Assembly (NCBI GenBank): GCA_919902495.1
Contig: CAKKRC010000053.1
Coordinates: 1-61,259 of the forward strand
Source of the DNA: Nitrospiria bacterium
GTDB lineage: Bacteria; Nitrospirota; UBA9217
Direction: 5' to 3'
DNA: 61,259 nt
Both the position numbers and the translations under genes were made by a program. The notes beneath the pieces were generated by a model. That model was given only the letters and a program-made list of their open reading frames with translations. It had not been told where the DNA came from and searched no databases. Positions 8,537 to 17,087 of the stretch are shown piece by piece (positions within the stretch are counted from its first letter, which is position 1; each line of letters starts with the position of its first letter).

Positions 8537-9931
8537 GTGTTATCCATCGCCCTGATCATCGGAATTATGTCGGTCCTTGTGATGCTAGCAAGGGCAAATC
8601 GTATTGCCTTGCGCAACCGAGTAAGGATGCGCGTACGTCTTGTCAGGCCAACGGGTCCACGCTCCACTCCCGTTATCTTCGTGCCGGGCGTTTTAGGCAC
8701 TACGATGGTAGACGCCCAGCACGAGAATTTTCCCGTTTGGGGAAGTTATAAGGGGATCTTCTTCTACAGGGACTCGTACGAGGACATGGATCTCCCTTTG
8801 ACCGAAAAGGGGGAGAACCACCTGCGGCCCGGCGAGGTGCTCTGGGATTTTCCCGTCGTACCCGGACTTATCAGTCTGCCGATATTTAGCGAGCTGGCGT
8901 CCAGCCTCGAGTCGGTTGGCTATGTACGCGATGAGGCCGCTCTCAACAACGGCAGTTGCCTCTTTTGGGGGCTCAACTATGACTGGCGACGGGGAGTCAT
9001 AGAAGGTGCCAGGAGACTCGAAGAGGCAGTGCGAACTGTTAAAAACAGCACCGGGGCTGAGCGGATCCACATGATCGGCCACTCCTGGGGAAGCACGGTC
9101 ATTCGCTACTATCTCCGCTACGGCGGGGTGGATATGTTGAATGGCGTTGATGAGCGACCGAGGCCCGGCGCGGGCAACATCAACACGTTTTTTGCTGTCG
9201 GTGCTCCCTTCGGCGGAACACTACGGGCGCTCCATGAGATCAACTGCGGTTTCGCGCCCGCCGGTCCGCTAGGGAGGTCTGTCATGCCGCATCACATGGC
9301 GTCGGCTCCAGTTGCCTATCAGCTCCTTCCTTTCAATGTGAATAAAGCGATAGACGATTCGGGTGCATCACGGAATCTTGACCTTGCTGAAGTGGAGACC
9401 TGGCGGCGCCATGGATGGGGTCCCTTCAGGCAAAAAACGTTCGAGGCGTTATTTCGCAGAGCTCGGAGACATGCGCCAGGACTGACAAGGATCGAAATGG
9501 AATCCATTGCTGATGGCTTTCTTCGAAAGTCGCTCGCCGCGGGACAGCGGTTATGGGAGTTAATGGGCGAAAGAAACAGTCTTGATAAGAATGTTCGCAC
9601 GGTCGTCTATGCCTCCGACAACCGGCCGACTTTGACCCATGCGGTGATGCGCGGGTCTGAGGTGCTGGCAACGTCCGATCTGGTCCGGCGAAATGCACCC
9701 GGCATGTTCGATCGTGTTACGGAGCCTGGAGATGAGTATGTACCGTTCAGCCAGATCAAAGAATATTTCGACGGCTTTTCAATAATCAACGACCATCTGC
9801 ATACCCCGGACGGCAGCTATATTTGCCTCGTGGACGCGCCCAGCCACCGCGACCTGCTGAAACAGGGCCCCCTGCTCGATAACCTGCTCCTGAACGTCTG
9901 CTCCGCAAGGAGGGGACGGTTGTGGATGTAA
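8537..9931 (+). CDS. LCAT/PDAT-like acyltransferase or phospholipase with N-terminal membrane anchor
   Basis: An alpha/beta-hydrolase of the lecithin:cholesterol acyltransferase family. After a hydrophobic N-terminal segment (about residues 3-20) comes the family's oxyanion region IFVPGVLGTTM, then the nucleophile elbow GHSWGS (Ser183), a possible acid in GDEYVP and a possible His in SHRDLL near the C-terminus. LCAT-type enzymes move an acyl chain from a phospholipid to an alcohol, or simply hydrolyse it. The membrane anchor suggests it works at the inner membrane, probably on the periplasmic side. The start is uncertain: GTG 8537 has a strong GGGAGGA but only 2-3 bases away, and earlier in-frame starts overlap the preceding gene. 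Confidence 0.75.
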   Translation: MLSIALIIGIMSVLVMLARANRIALRNRVRMRVRLVRPTGPRSTPVIFVPGVLGTTMVDAQHENFPVWGSYKGIFFYRDSYEDMDLPLTEKGENHLRPGEVLWDFPVVPGLISLPIFSELASSLESVGYVRDEAALNNGSCLFWGLNYDWRRGVIEGARRLEEAVRTVKNSTGAERIHMIGHSWGSTVIRYYLRYGGVDMLNGVDERPRPGAGNINTFFAVGAPFGGTLRALHEINCGFAPAGPLGRSVMPHHMASAPVAYQLLPFNVNKAIDDSGASRNLDLAEVETWRRHGWGPFRQKTFEALFRRARRHAPGLTRIEMESIADGFLRKSLAAGQRLWELMGERNSLDKNVRTVVYASDNRPTLTHAVMRGSEVLATSDLVRRNAPGMFDRVTEPGDEYVPFSQIKEYFDGFSIINDHLHTPDGSYICLVDAPSHRDLLKQGPLLDNLLLNVCSARRGRLWM

Positions 9932-11076
9932 GAAAGTTATCGAAGATAATGAATGGACCCTTGTCGGAAGCTCATCCCTTCACGTGGAAGCTGCTCGGAC
10001 AAAGTCCTCTCTATGAAATCGGCGAACTGAATGATGACATGTATGCAGCTGCAATGAAGGAAAACACGATCTGGCATTATGAAAAGAACGAGACCTATCG
10101 CGCTTATTGCTGCCATCTCAAATTCGATCCGAGGGACCTCTTGGAGAGCGCTGATATCGGTAGAATTCCAGCGCTTTCTGCCGACCTTTTTAAACACTTC
10201 GACCTATCCGGTCCACACGCTCCCGGAGCTCTCACCGTGAGCTCGAGTGGGACCTCGGGTCGTCCGACTACGCTTTCCTTGGACGAGGAAACGATTATCC
10301 GTATGTGGAAAATGGGCAGGGCAACGTTCGAGGCGGAGGGGCTTGTGAGTCTCTCGCCGGTCCACTATCTGATCTTCAGCGCGGACCCGAAAAGATCGCC
10401 ACATTATGGAAATTCACTCTTTTTTTCTTCACTCGTGGAGTTTGCACCTGCGATGGATGTAACATACGCGGTCGAGCCGGCTTCCGATGGTGTTTTCCGG
10501 TTGAATCACACAAAAGCGATCGAGCTCTTGCAACGAGCTTCGGGGGCTGGTGAGCCGGTGCGCATAATTGGACTGCCGGCTTTGATTTCTTCTTTTGCTT
10601 TCGATGCTCCTCCTGGACAAGTGCGATTGAATCCAGAATCGCTGGTTTTGACCGGGGCCGGTTGGAAGACGAACATGCATACAGCCATGTCGAAAACCGA
10701 ATTTCGGGATTTGCTCTGCCAGATATGGGGATTGTCGCACGATCGTGTCCGTGACCTCTATGGCATGACCGAACACGCTGTCCATTATCTCGATTGCCCA
10801 GAACATCACTTTCACGCACCGATTTTCTCCCGAGTGAGTATCATCGATCCGTTGACCTGCAGACCCGTGCGAGAAGGAGAGCCTGGAGTGATCCACCTTA
10901 TGAATCCGGGTTTCACAAGCATGCCGCTGCAATCATTGAAGACTGCTGACGTTGGGCGGACTGTCCTTTGTGCCTGCGGTAGAAAAACACCCGCATTCGA
11001 GCTCATAGGCCGCGGCGGCAGATCACGATTTCGCGGATGTGCAGCGACGACATTGGACAGGGTGCGACATGCATAG
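9922..11076 (+). CDS. luxE: LuxE-like acyl-protein synthetase
   Basis: A 384-residue member of the LuxE family, a branch of the adenylating enzymes. LuxE activates a fatty acid with ATP and passes it through a cysteine to the LuxC reductase. The AMP/ATP loop SSGTSGRPTTLS is clear, and YGMTEH gives the second adenylation motif. The GTG start at 9922 lies 8 bases after AGGAGG and overlaps the end of the LCAT-like gene. LuxC follows with an 8-base overlap, so the two should be made together. No luciferase genes (luxA, luxB) are in the window. The aldehyde is therefore probably an intermediate in another pathway. Confidence 0.82.
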   Translation: MDVRKLSKIMNGPLSEAHPFTWKLLGQSPLYEIGELNDDMYAAAMKENTIWHYEKNETYRAYCCHLKFDPRDLLESADIGRIPALSADLFKHFDLSGPHAPGALTVSSSGTSGRPTTLSLDEETIIRMWKMGRATFEAEGLVSLSPVHYLIFSADPKRSPHYGNSLFFSSLVEFAPAMDVTYAVEPASDGVFRLNHTKAIELLQRASGAGEPVRIIGLPALISSFAFDAPPGQVRLNPESLVLTGAGWKTNMHTAMSKTEFRDLLCQIWGLSHDRVRDLYGMTEHAVHYLDCPEHHFHAPIFSRVSIIDPLTCRPVREGEPGVIHLMNPGFTSMPLQSLKTADVGRTVLCACGRKTPAFELIGRGGRSRFRGCAATTLDRVRHA

Positions 11077-12391
11077 TGCATTTCTTTTTGGAGATTGGGA
11101 GCAGAATTTTATCTTGTCCGAAGAGGGGATTCACCGTGTCATAGCTCTTGCGAGGGATCGCAGGGACACCCTGAGGAAGACGCCGGTGAAGAATATTTGC
11201 AGGGCGATCGAAAGGCTCTCACCGTTGTGGTCTGCCGAAGGCTCTTACCGGAAAGAGTACCTGATGACGGGGCCGGAGAAGACGCTCGGATTGAGCGTCC
11301 CGATGATCACTCTGGGTTTGGACATATTTGCGGCATCGCTGGATGAAGGGGAACTTGTGCATAGGCTGGACCAGCAACTTGGCGGGTATGGTTGCGTGGA
11401 CGCATTTGTTGAACGGGGCGGGCGAAGTTATCGGGCGGAGCCGCTCGGTGTTGTTCTGCATGTGGCAGCTGGAAACATAATCTTCGGTCCTGCTGAATCG
11501 CTCTTTGCCGGGCTGCTTACGAAAAACGTAGGTATAATCAAGGCCCCTGCCGGTGGATGGGATTTCCTCAGACTTCTTGTCAAGTCCCTCAATGAAATAG
11601 CGCCGGACATTGCCCGTACTATTGGACTGTTGTATTGGCCCGGGGGAGAGGAGTCTACGGAGCGTGCCATGGTATCCGGTGTTGACGGGGTTCAGATCGC
11701 CAGCGGTGCTGAGGCCATCTCCGCCTACCGCCGATATGCTCTGCCTCATACGGCGTTGATCGAATTCGGCCCGCGCGCGAGCCTGGCCGTTATCTCCTCA
11801 GACGCGGCGGATCGTGTGGACATGGACGGACTTGCGCACGACGTCGCTCTCTGGGAACAGACTGCTTGTACTTCAGCTCAGTGCATCTATGTCGAAGGTG
11901 AAGAGAATGCAGCAAAGGTGGCTGATCGGCTCTCCGTCGCGCTCCGTGATCTTTCCGCCCGTCTCCCGGAAGGGAATGTCACGCTCGATGAACGAATAGA
12001 TATTGCGCGTATGCGTGAACTATCGTCCTTTGGAACGATTCAGGGAAGATCGCGTCTCGTTTCTGCTTTTCCGGACAGCACGACTACCGTCGTTCTTGAG
12101 ATGGATCCCGACTTTGAATTTTCCCCACTCCGCCGATGTGTGCGCGTAAAGTCCTATAAAACACCTGATGAACTTACAGGCGCTCTTGAGCCGTTACGAG
12201 GAATACTGCAAACAGTCGGTCTGGCCGTAGATGTGCGGGAATTCCCCGACTATAGGGACCGGCTCTGTGCTGCAGGAGTCCGGCGCATTTGCAGGATTGG
12301 ACGGATGAATCAGCCCGGTACCCAAGCGATACGGGATGGTGTATTGGAACTGCAGCGCTTGGTGCGCTGGGTGGAGGTAGACGGGGCGTGA
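11069..12391 (+). CDS. luxC: LuxC-like acyl-CoA/acyl-protein reductase
   Basis: A 440-residue member of the LuxC family, which reduces an activated fatty acid to an aldehyde with NADPH. Signatures are the central block GVVLHVAAGNIIFGPAES, FGPRASLAVIS, and the catalytic cysteine in WEQTACTSAQC (Cys267). It overlaps luxE by 8 bases at its start, and its TGA stop overlaps the GTG of the next gene. Together with LuxE it should form a fatty-acid reductase that yields a long-chain aldehyde. In this operon the aldehyde could be a substrate for a radical SAM enzyme, the downstream dehydrogenase, or a condensation step (inference). Confidence 0.83.
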   Translation: MHSAFLFGDWEQNFILSEEGIHRVIALARDRRDTLRKTPVKNICRAIERLSPLWSAEGSYRKEYLMTGPEKTLGLSVPMITLGLDIFAASLDEGELVHRLDQQLGGYGCVDAFVERGGRSYRAEPLGVVLHVAAGNIIFGPAESLFAGLLTKNVGIIKAPAGGWDFLRLLVKSLNEIAPDIARTIGLLYWPGGEESTERAMVSGVDGVQIASGAEAISAYRRYALPHTALIEFGPRASLAVISSDAADRVDMDGLAHDVALWEQTACTSAQCIYVEGEENAAKVADRLSVALRDLSARLPEGNVTLDERIDIARMRELSSFGTIQGRSRLVSAFPDSTTTVVLEMDPDFEFSPLRRCVRVKSYKTPDELTGALEPLRGILQTVGLAVDVREFPDYRDRLCAAGVRRICRIGRMNQPGTQAIRDGVLELQRLVRWVEVDGA

Positions 12392-14721
12392 AAAAGCAGT
12401 TTAGCCAAATGAAAGTACGCGGCCTGGATGGTGGAGTCGTAATCCACTTCGATCATGTTGGGATGCCCCATATCAAGGCTGAATCTCAACGCGACGCATA
12501 TTTCGCCCAAGGGTATGCGATGGCAGAGGCACGCCGTTGGCAGCTCGATCTCTACAGGCGCACTGCGGGGGGATTGCTGGCCGAATGTTTTGGAACTTCT
12601 GCGATGCAGGGCGATCGGTTCCAACGGAAACTCGCGCTACAGCGACTATCTGTGGAAAAGACGATTAAACTTGCAGACGCCGTCCGCGAACGGATCGAAG
12701 TGTATGCGCAAGGTATAAATTACTGGACGGATACCAACCCGCTGCCCGAGGAGTTCAATATCCTGGGTATATTGCCCATACCCTGGACCGTGTCCGATTC
12801 CATGCTCGTCGCCGAATTGCGATCTGTAATAAATGCATCCTGGAGAGCGGACCTGATTCTTCTCCAAGTCATGGCAAAAACCGACCCTGAAAAGGTCAAG
12901 GTCCTTTTCGCGAATTATCGCATGCCGGATTCCGGTGCAGAGACGCTCGCATTTCCCGGATTCGACAAAGGGGTATTTCAGGAATGCCTTAGCATAGTCA
13001 GCGATAGTGAAGATGCGCTCAAACTCCTTGGACTGCAGCACAGCGACAGCGGAACGAATACCTGGGTTGTGGATGGCAGGCGTACTCATCATAAGAAACC
13101 CCTCCTGGCAAATGATCCACATATGGGATATGTTGCGCCAAATCCCAATTTTCTCGTTCATCTGAAGGCCCCCGGATTGAATGTGAGGGGCATTTGTTTC
13201 CCTGGTATGCCCGGCGTGCTGGCCGGTCATAACGACCGCATCGCCTGGGGGGCTTCAGCTTTTATGGCTGACTCTCAGGATCTTTTCGTTGAGGAATTCA
13301 ATAAAAGTGGAGACTGTTATAAGTTCAGGGACCAATGGCTTCCGGTGGATATTACCGAGGAGGTCATCCGTGTGCGGGGCGGGAAAGAAGAGGCCTTCAG
13401 GGTGAAACGGACCCATCATGGGGCTATTGTCTTCGAAGAAGGACAATGGGGTTTGGCCCTCTGTTGGGAGCGCTTGAACCTTCCACCCGGAGATCCGACT
13501 TTCCACAAAGTTAATACAGCTCGTGACTGGCACTCATTCCGTGAGGCTTTCCGCGACTACACCGGACCTTCAAATGACTTCTCCTTTGCGGACGTGGACG
13601 GCAACATCGGGATGCAGGCCGCGGGACGTGTCCCCATTCGTGCCGGCGGAGATGGAGCTCTTCCTGCACTAGGACGCGACGGGCACTATGAATGGATCGG
13701 ATTTATCGAATTCGATGATCTTCCGACGTCATATAATCCTGATTGTGGATTTATCGTGAGATCAAATCAGGCCCATAGCGCCGGACACAGCCGGTTTCAC
13801 TTTTCACACCGATGGCACCCACCCTATAGGGCAAGAAGGATCAAAAAACTCCTGGTCGATCCTACCCTTGACCACTCGGTCGAGGGGATGAATCGAATAC
13901 AGAGGGATCGTTTCTCCTACCACGGCGAGTTTCTTTGCAGAAGGATATTGGACGCGATCAAAGAGGAACCCCTTGTCGGTATTTATGCCGAGGCGAGAAA
14001 GCTGATGATGCAATGGGATTACCTACTGCTTCCGGACAGTACAGCAAGCTCGATCATCAAGGAATGCGCCGCCGTGGTAAAGGCAAAATTGATAGTGCCG
14101 CCGCTGGGAAAACAGCTCTTTTTTGCCTATCAGCAGAGCTGGCCGAGTACCAATGCTGCGGTCGAAGGGATCCTCGGCTACCGGGATCCAAAATGGCTTC
14201 CTGATGGCTTGGCGGACTACGAAATGCTCTATCGAAACGTCTTTAAAACGGCCGTCGATAATCTCCAAAAATCATTCGGACCGGAGATCACGGAGGTCTG
14301 GGCCTGGGGCGCGCACTGTCGGGCAGGCTTTCCCCATCCGCTGGAATCGATGTCGGGGGATTGCTCACGGTTTGCCGTTCCCCTCGTGGAGGTCGGGTCT
14401 GATGGCGAATGTGTATTCTCATCGCGGAGCGTCGGCGACTATGTCTCAGCGCAGCAGTCCGTTATGATGGATCCCAAAAAAGGGCGCGTCGCTATCTTCG
14501 GTACATCGGCCCGTTTCATATATGATCTCGGCGATTGGGAGAATTCTTCGTTGCTTCTGAACCTGGGGCAGTCCGGAGGTCCCGGTAGCCCTCATTATCG
14601 TGACCAGCTCGAATTCTGGAGAACAGGCACGCCAATGAAACTGCCCTTCGCGTGGGACTCGGTTGAAAAGGCATCGGTGCGAACTGTCCTGCTTGTCAAA
14701 GATGGTGCCGCGGGGCCCTGA
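12388..14721 (+). CDS. Penicillin acylase family Ntn-hydrolase with a threonine at the nucleophile position
   Basis: A 777-residue member of the penicillin amidase / acyl-homoserine-lactone acylase family. These are made as one chain and cut so that a Ser becomes the N-terminal nucleophile of the beta chain. The usual G-S-N-x-W appears here as G-T-N-T-W (Thr223), so the nucleophile would be threonine. Other family blocks are intact: LLANDPHMGY, AGHNDRIAWG, and ADVDGNIGMQAAGR. No signal peptide is visible, unlike the periplasmic relatives. The GTG start at 12388 follows GGAGGT by nine bases and overlaps the luxC stop. A role in hydrolysing or forming an N-acyl amide of the pathway product is plausible. 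Confidence 0.85.
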   Translation: MKKQFSQMKVRGLDGGVVIHFDHVGMPHIKAESQRDAYFAQGYAMAEARRWQLDLYRRTAGGLLAECFGTSAMQGDRFQRKLALQRLSVEKTIKLADAVRERIEVYAQGINYWTDTNPLPEEFNILGILPIPWTVSDSMLVAELRSVINASWRADLILLQVMAKTDPEKVKVLFANYRMPDSGAETLAFPGFDKGVFQECLSIVSDSEDALKLLGLQHSDSGTNTWVVDGRRTHHKKPLLANDPHMGYVAPNPNFLVHLKAPGLNVRGICFPGMPGVLAGHNDRIAWGASAFMADSQDLFVEEFNKSGDCYKFRDQWLPVDITEEVIRVRGGKEEAFRVKRTHHGAIVFEEGQWGLALCWERLNLPPGDPTFHKVNTARDWHSFREAFRDYTGPSNDFSFADVDGNIGMQAAGRVPIRAGGDGALPALGRDGHYEWIGFIEFDDLPTSYNPDCGFIVRSNQAHSAGHSRFHFSHRWHPPYRARRIKKLLVDPTLDHSVEGMNRIQRDRFSYHGEFLCRRILDAIKEEPLVGIYAEARKLMMQWDYLLLPDSTASSIIKECAAVVKAKLIVPPLGKQLFFAYQQSWPSTNAAVEGILGYRDPKWLPDGLADYEMLYRNVFKTAVDNLQKSFGPEITEVWAWGAHCRAGFPHPLESMSGDCSRFAVPLVEVGSDGECVFSSRSVGDYVSAQQSVMMDPKKGRVAIFGTSARFIYDLGDWENSSLLLNLGQSGGPGSPHYRDQLEFWRTGTPMKLPFAWDSVEKASVRTVLLVKDGAAGP

Positions 14722-14725
14722 GAGG

Positions 14726-15913
14726 ATGGACTTCGGTATGATAGACGTTCTTGGATCGATCGCAAATACCATTGTCGGGAATAAGAATGCAGGCCTATTT
14801 CTGCGAAGATTTCGATCCGAATATGGAACACGAAAACTGCTAGCGTTTCTGAAAAGGGCCGTTGTCGAAAATATGCTTATTGGGAGGCATCTTCGCTGGA
14901 AGGCCGAGCGAAACTACGGTTTCTCCCCCGGCCTGCAAATAACATTTACGCCTCTTTCAAAATGCAATCTTACGTGCGCAGGATGTTATGCAGAAACGTA
15001 TTTCAACGATGAACAGCTCGATCCATCGGTCGTTTCACGGGTGATCGACGAAGGCAAGCGAATGGGAATACGCTCATTTGCGATACTTGGCGGTGAACCG
15101 TTCCTCTGGAACGGGTTGTTCGAAGTATTAACGTCAAATCCGGACGTCCTGATCACTATTGTTACGAACGGCACCTTGATCGACGATGAGGTGGCACAAC
15201 AACTGGCAGAGGCCGAAAATGCCTTCCCTTTTTTAAGCATTGACGGCTTCAAAGACCGGAACGACGCTTGGCGCGGTGAAGGCGTATATGACAGGGTTGT
15301 GAGCGCAATGGCCAGCCTGAAAAGACACCGCGTCCTCTTCGGTTTTTCCGTGACCGTGACCACAGATAATTTTGATGAAGTGAGTTCAGCGGCGTTTGTA
15401 GACTTTCTCATCGAAAAGGGGGCCTACTACGGCGCCTATTCTCCATGGGGACCGGCAGGCCGCAATCCCGGATTTAAATACCTGCTGACCGATCGTCAGG
15501 TAGAAGATCTTTTCGAACGTCTTGGACTGCTGGAGAAGATCCGTCCGATCTTTTTTCATAAAGAAGGCCATTACGACGGAACTTCCCTGAATCGTGGCTG
15601 CGGGGCCGGTCGTGTGGTGAATATTATGCCGGATGGCTCCATAGCGCCCTGCAACGCGATACATTTTTCAACCGGTGATGTTCGAGTTCAATCGCTCGCC
15701 GATATCCTTAATCACCCGTTCTTAAAAGCGATCCGCACACATGCTGATTCCGACCCGCATCATCGTTGTGTCGGCCTTTTTCATGCGCAAGAAACGCTGG
15801 ATATTGCGAGAGGCAGCGATGCCAAACCGACGAATCCTCAGGTCCCTTGCCGCATGCAGGATGTCGCAAACTACCTTAAGACCAGAAAGAACGCCGACAA
15901 AGAGACGGCTTGA
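14726..15913 (+). CDS. Radical SAM/SPASM-like enzyme
   Basis: A radical SAM protein of about 395 residues. The cluster motif is CNLTCAGCYAE. It is followed by the glycine-rich SAM contact LGGEPFLW and the barrel strands TIVTNGTLID and LSIDGF. The C-terminal third has RGCGAGRVVNIMPDGSIAPCN and later cysteines, as in SPASM/twitch domains that hold an extra iron-sulfur cluster. The N-terminal 70 residues before the motif may contact the membrane or a partner. The start is either ATG 14726 or ATG 14738; neither has an ideal ribosome binding site. It lies 4 bases after the penicillin acylase stop and just before the DUF3419 gene, so a lipid-like substrate is a reasonable guess. Confidence 0.8.
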   Translation: MDFGMIDVLGSIANTIVGNKNAGLFLRRFRSEYGTRKLLAFLKRAVVENMLIGRHLRWKAERNYGFSPGLQITFTPLSKCNLTCAGCYAETYFNDEQLDPSVVSRVIDEGKRMGIRSFAILGGEPFLWNGLFEVLTSNPDVLITIVTNGTLIDDEVAQQLAEAENAFPFLSIDGFKDRNDAWRGEGVYDRVVSAMASLKRHRVLFGFSVTVTTDNFDEVSSAAFVDFLIEKGAYYGAYSPWGPAGRNPGFKYLLTDRQVEDLFERLGLLEKIRPIFFHKEGHYDGTSLNRGCGAGRVVNIMPDGSIAPCNAIHFSTGDVRVQSLADILNHPFLKAIRTHADSDPHHRCVGLFHAQETLDIARGSDAKPTNPQVPCRMQDVANYLKTRKNADKETA

Positions 15914-15920
15914 ATTCTTC

Positions 15921-17063
15921 ATGCCGAAAAGAGGAAACGTGAAAAAAGATGCGCTGCAATACGCGAATTGCTGGGAGGATGCGGATATCCTTCTTTTGGC
16001 GCTGAACGTAAGAACGAACGGGACCTATCTATCCGTGTCATCAGCCGGGGACAATACCCTGAGCCTATTGACCCAAAGTCCGTCAATGGTGGTTGCCGTT
16101 GATATCAGCGGCGCGCAACTTGCGAGCCTCGAATTGCGTAAAGCTGCTTTTTCAAGGCTGTCCTATGAGATGCTGCTGCAATTCCTAGGGATAAAGAACG
16201 GTATAGACAGGTTAGAAGTCTATTCCGGCATTCGCAGCGAGATGTCTCAGGACTCGAAACGTTACTGGGATGGTCATAAAGCAGATTTGATGAATGGTCC
16301 TATCCATTCCGGCAAGCTGGAACGGTACTTTACTTTGCTCAGAACATACGTTTTGCCGTTAATCCACAACAGGAAAAGGGTGCTCAAGCTATTGACACCG
16401 AAAAGCGAGGATGATCGCCGTACCTATTATCATGAGCAATGGAATAATTCCCGCTGGCGCATGATGTTTCAATTGTTCCTTCATCGTGTTCCGATGCGAT
16501 TTGTCAGCCCGAATCCCGATCTGTTTAAATCCAAGAACTGTGATTTTTCAAAGCAGATGTATTTGCGAGCGGAACATGCATTAAGCGTCCTGCCGGTGCA
16601 TGCAAATGCATATCTGGAGTATATCCTTACGGGCAATTACCAACAGTCCCTCCCGTTCTATTTGCGCCACGAGAATTATGAACGTATCCGCAAAAACCTG
16701 GACAAGCTTGTCATCTTCAGGGGAGGCGTGCACAGCGCGTTGAAACATTATCAGCGGGTGGTCTTCGACGGGTTTAACTTGTCCAATATATTTGAGGATA
16801 TGAGTTACGATCAGTACCAAAAGGAACTGCAGTTGATCCTGAATTCTTCGGGACGGGGAACTCGTTTGGTCTATTGGAACCAGATCGTCGACCGCCGATG
16901 TCCGGAACACCTGGTGGACAGGCTTTTGCCTGACAGGGCGCGAGCGCTTGAGCTTTTTGCGCAAAATCAGACGTTCTTTTACAAGGCGTTGATTATTGAA
17001 GAGGTGCTTGGTGGGTCAAGAACATCATTGCCAGGAGATAATCCGCAATCCCCTGCTCATTAA
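15921..17063 (+). CDS. DUF3419 (BtaA-like) S-adenosylmethionine aminocarboxypropyl transferase
   Basis: A 380-residue protein with the full DUF3419 pattern: YANCWEDADILLLAL at the N-terminus, the SAM-binding strand VSSAGDNTLSLL, VVAVDISGAQLASLEL, then GKLERYFTLLR and WNNSRWRMMF. The named member BtaA moves the 3-amino-3-carboxypropyl group of S-adenosylmethionine onto diacylglycerol, giving the homoserine head group of betaine lipids. The BtaB-type N-methyltransferase that completes betaine lipids is not seen next to it. An ATG at 15921 starts the conserved part; a longer ORF would overlap the upstream gene. It is the last gene of the island operon and ends 25 bases from a convergent gene. 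Confidence 0.85.
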   Translation: MPKRGNVKKDALQYANCWEDADILLLALNVRTNGTYLSVSSAGDNTLSLLTQSPSMVVAVDISGAQLASLELRKAAFSRLSYEMLLQFLGIKNGIDRLEVYSGIRSEMSQDSKRYWDGHKADLMNGPIHSGKLERYFTLLRTYVLPLIHNRKRVLKLLTPKSEDDRRTYYHEQWNNSRWRMMFQLFLHRVPMRFVSPNPDLFKSKNCDFSKQMYLRAEHALSVLPVHANAYLEYILTGNYQQSLPFYLRHENYERIRKNLDKLVIFRGGVHSALKHYQRVVFDGFNLSNIFEDMSYDQYQKELQLILNSSGRGTRLVYWNQIVDRRCPEHLVDRLLPDRARALELFAQNQTFFYKALIIEEVLGGSRTSLPGDNPQSPAH

Positions 17064-17087
17064 TGGCATTAAGGTTTTATGCTGATA

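Noticed and set aside
9922-12391. A bioluminescence (lux) operon
   Set aside because: Only LuxC and LuxE are present. Luciferase subunits and the LuxD thioesterase are absent, and the neighbours are unrelated to light production.
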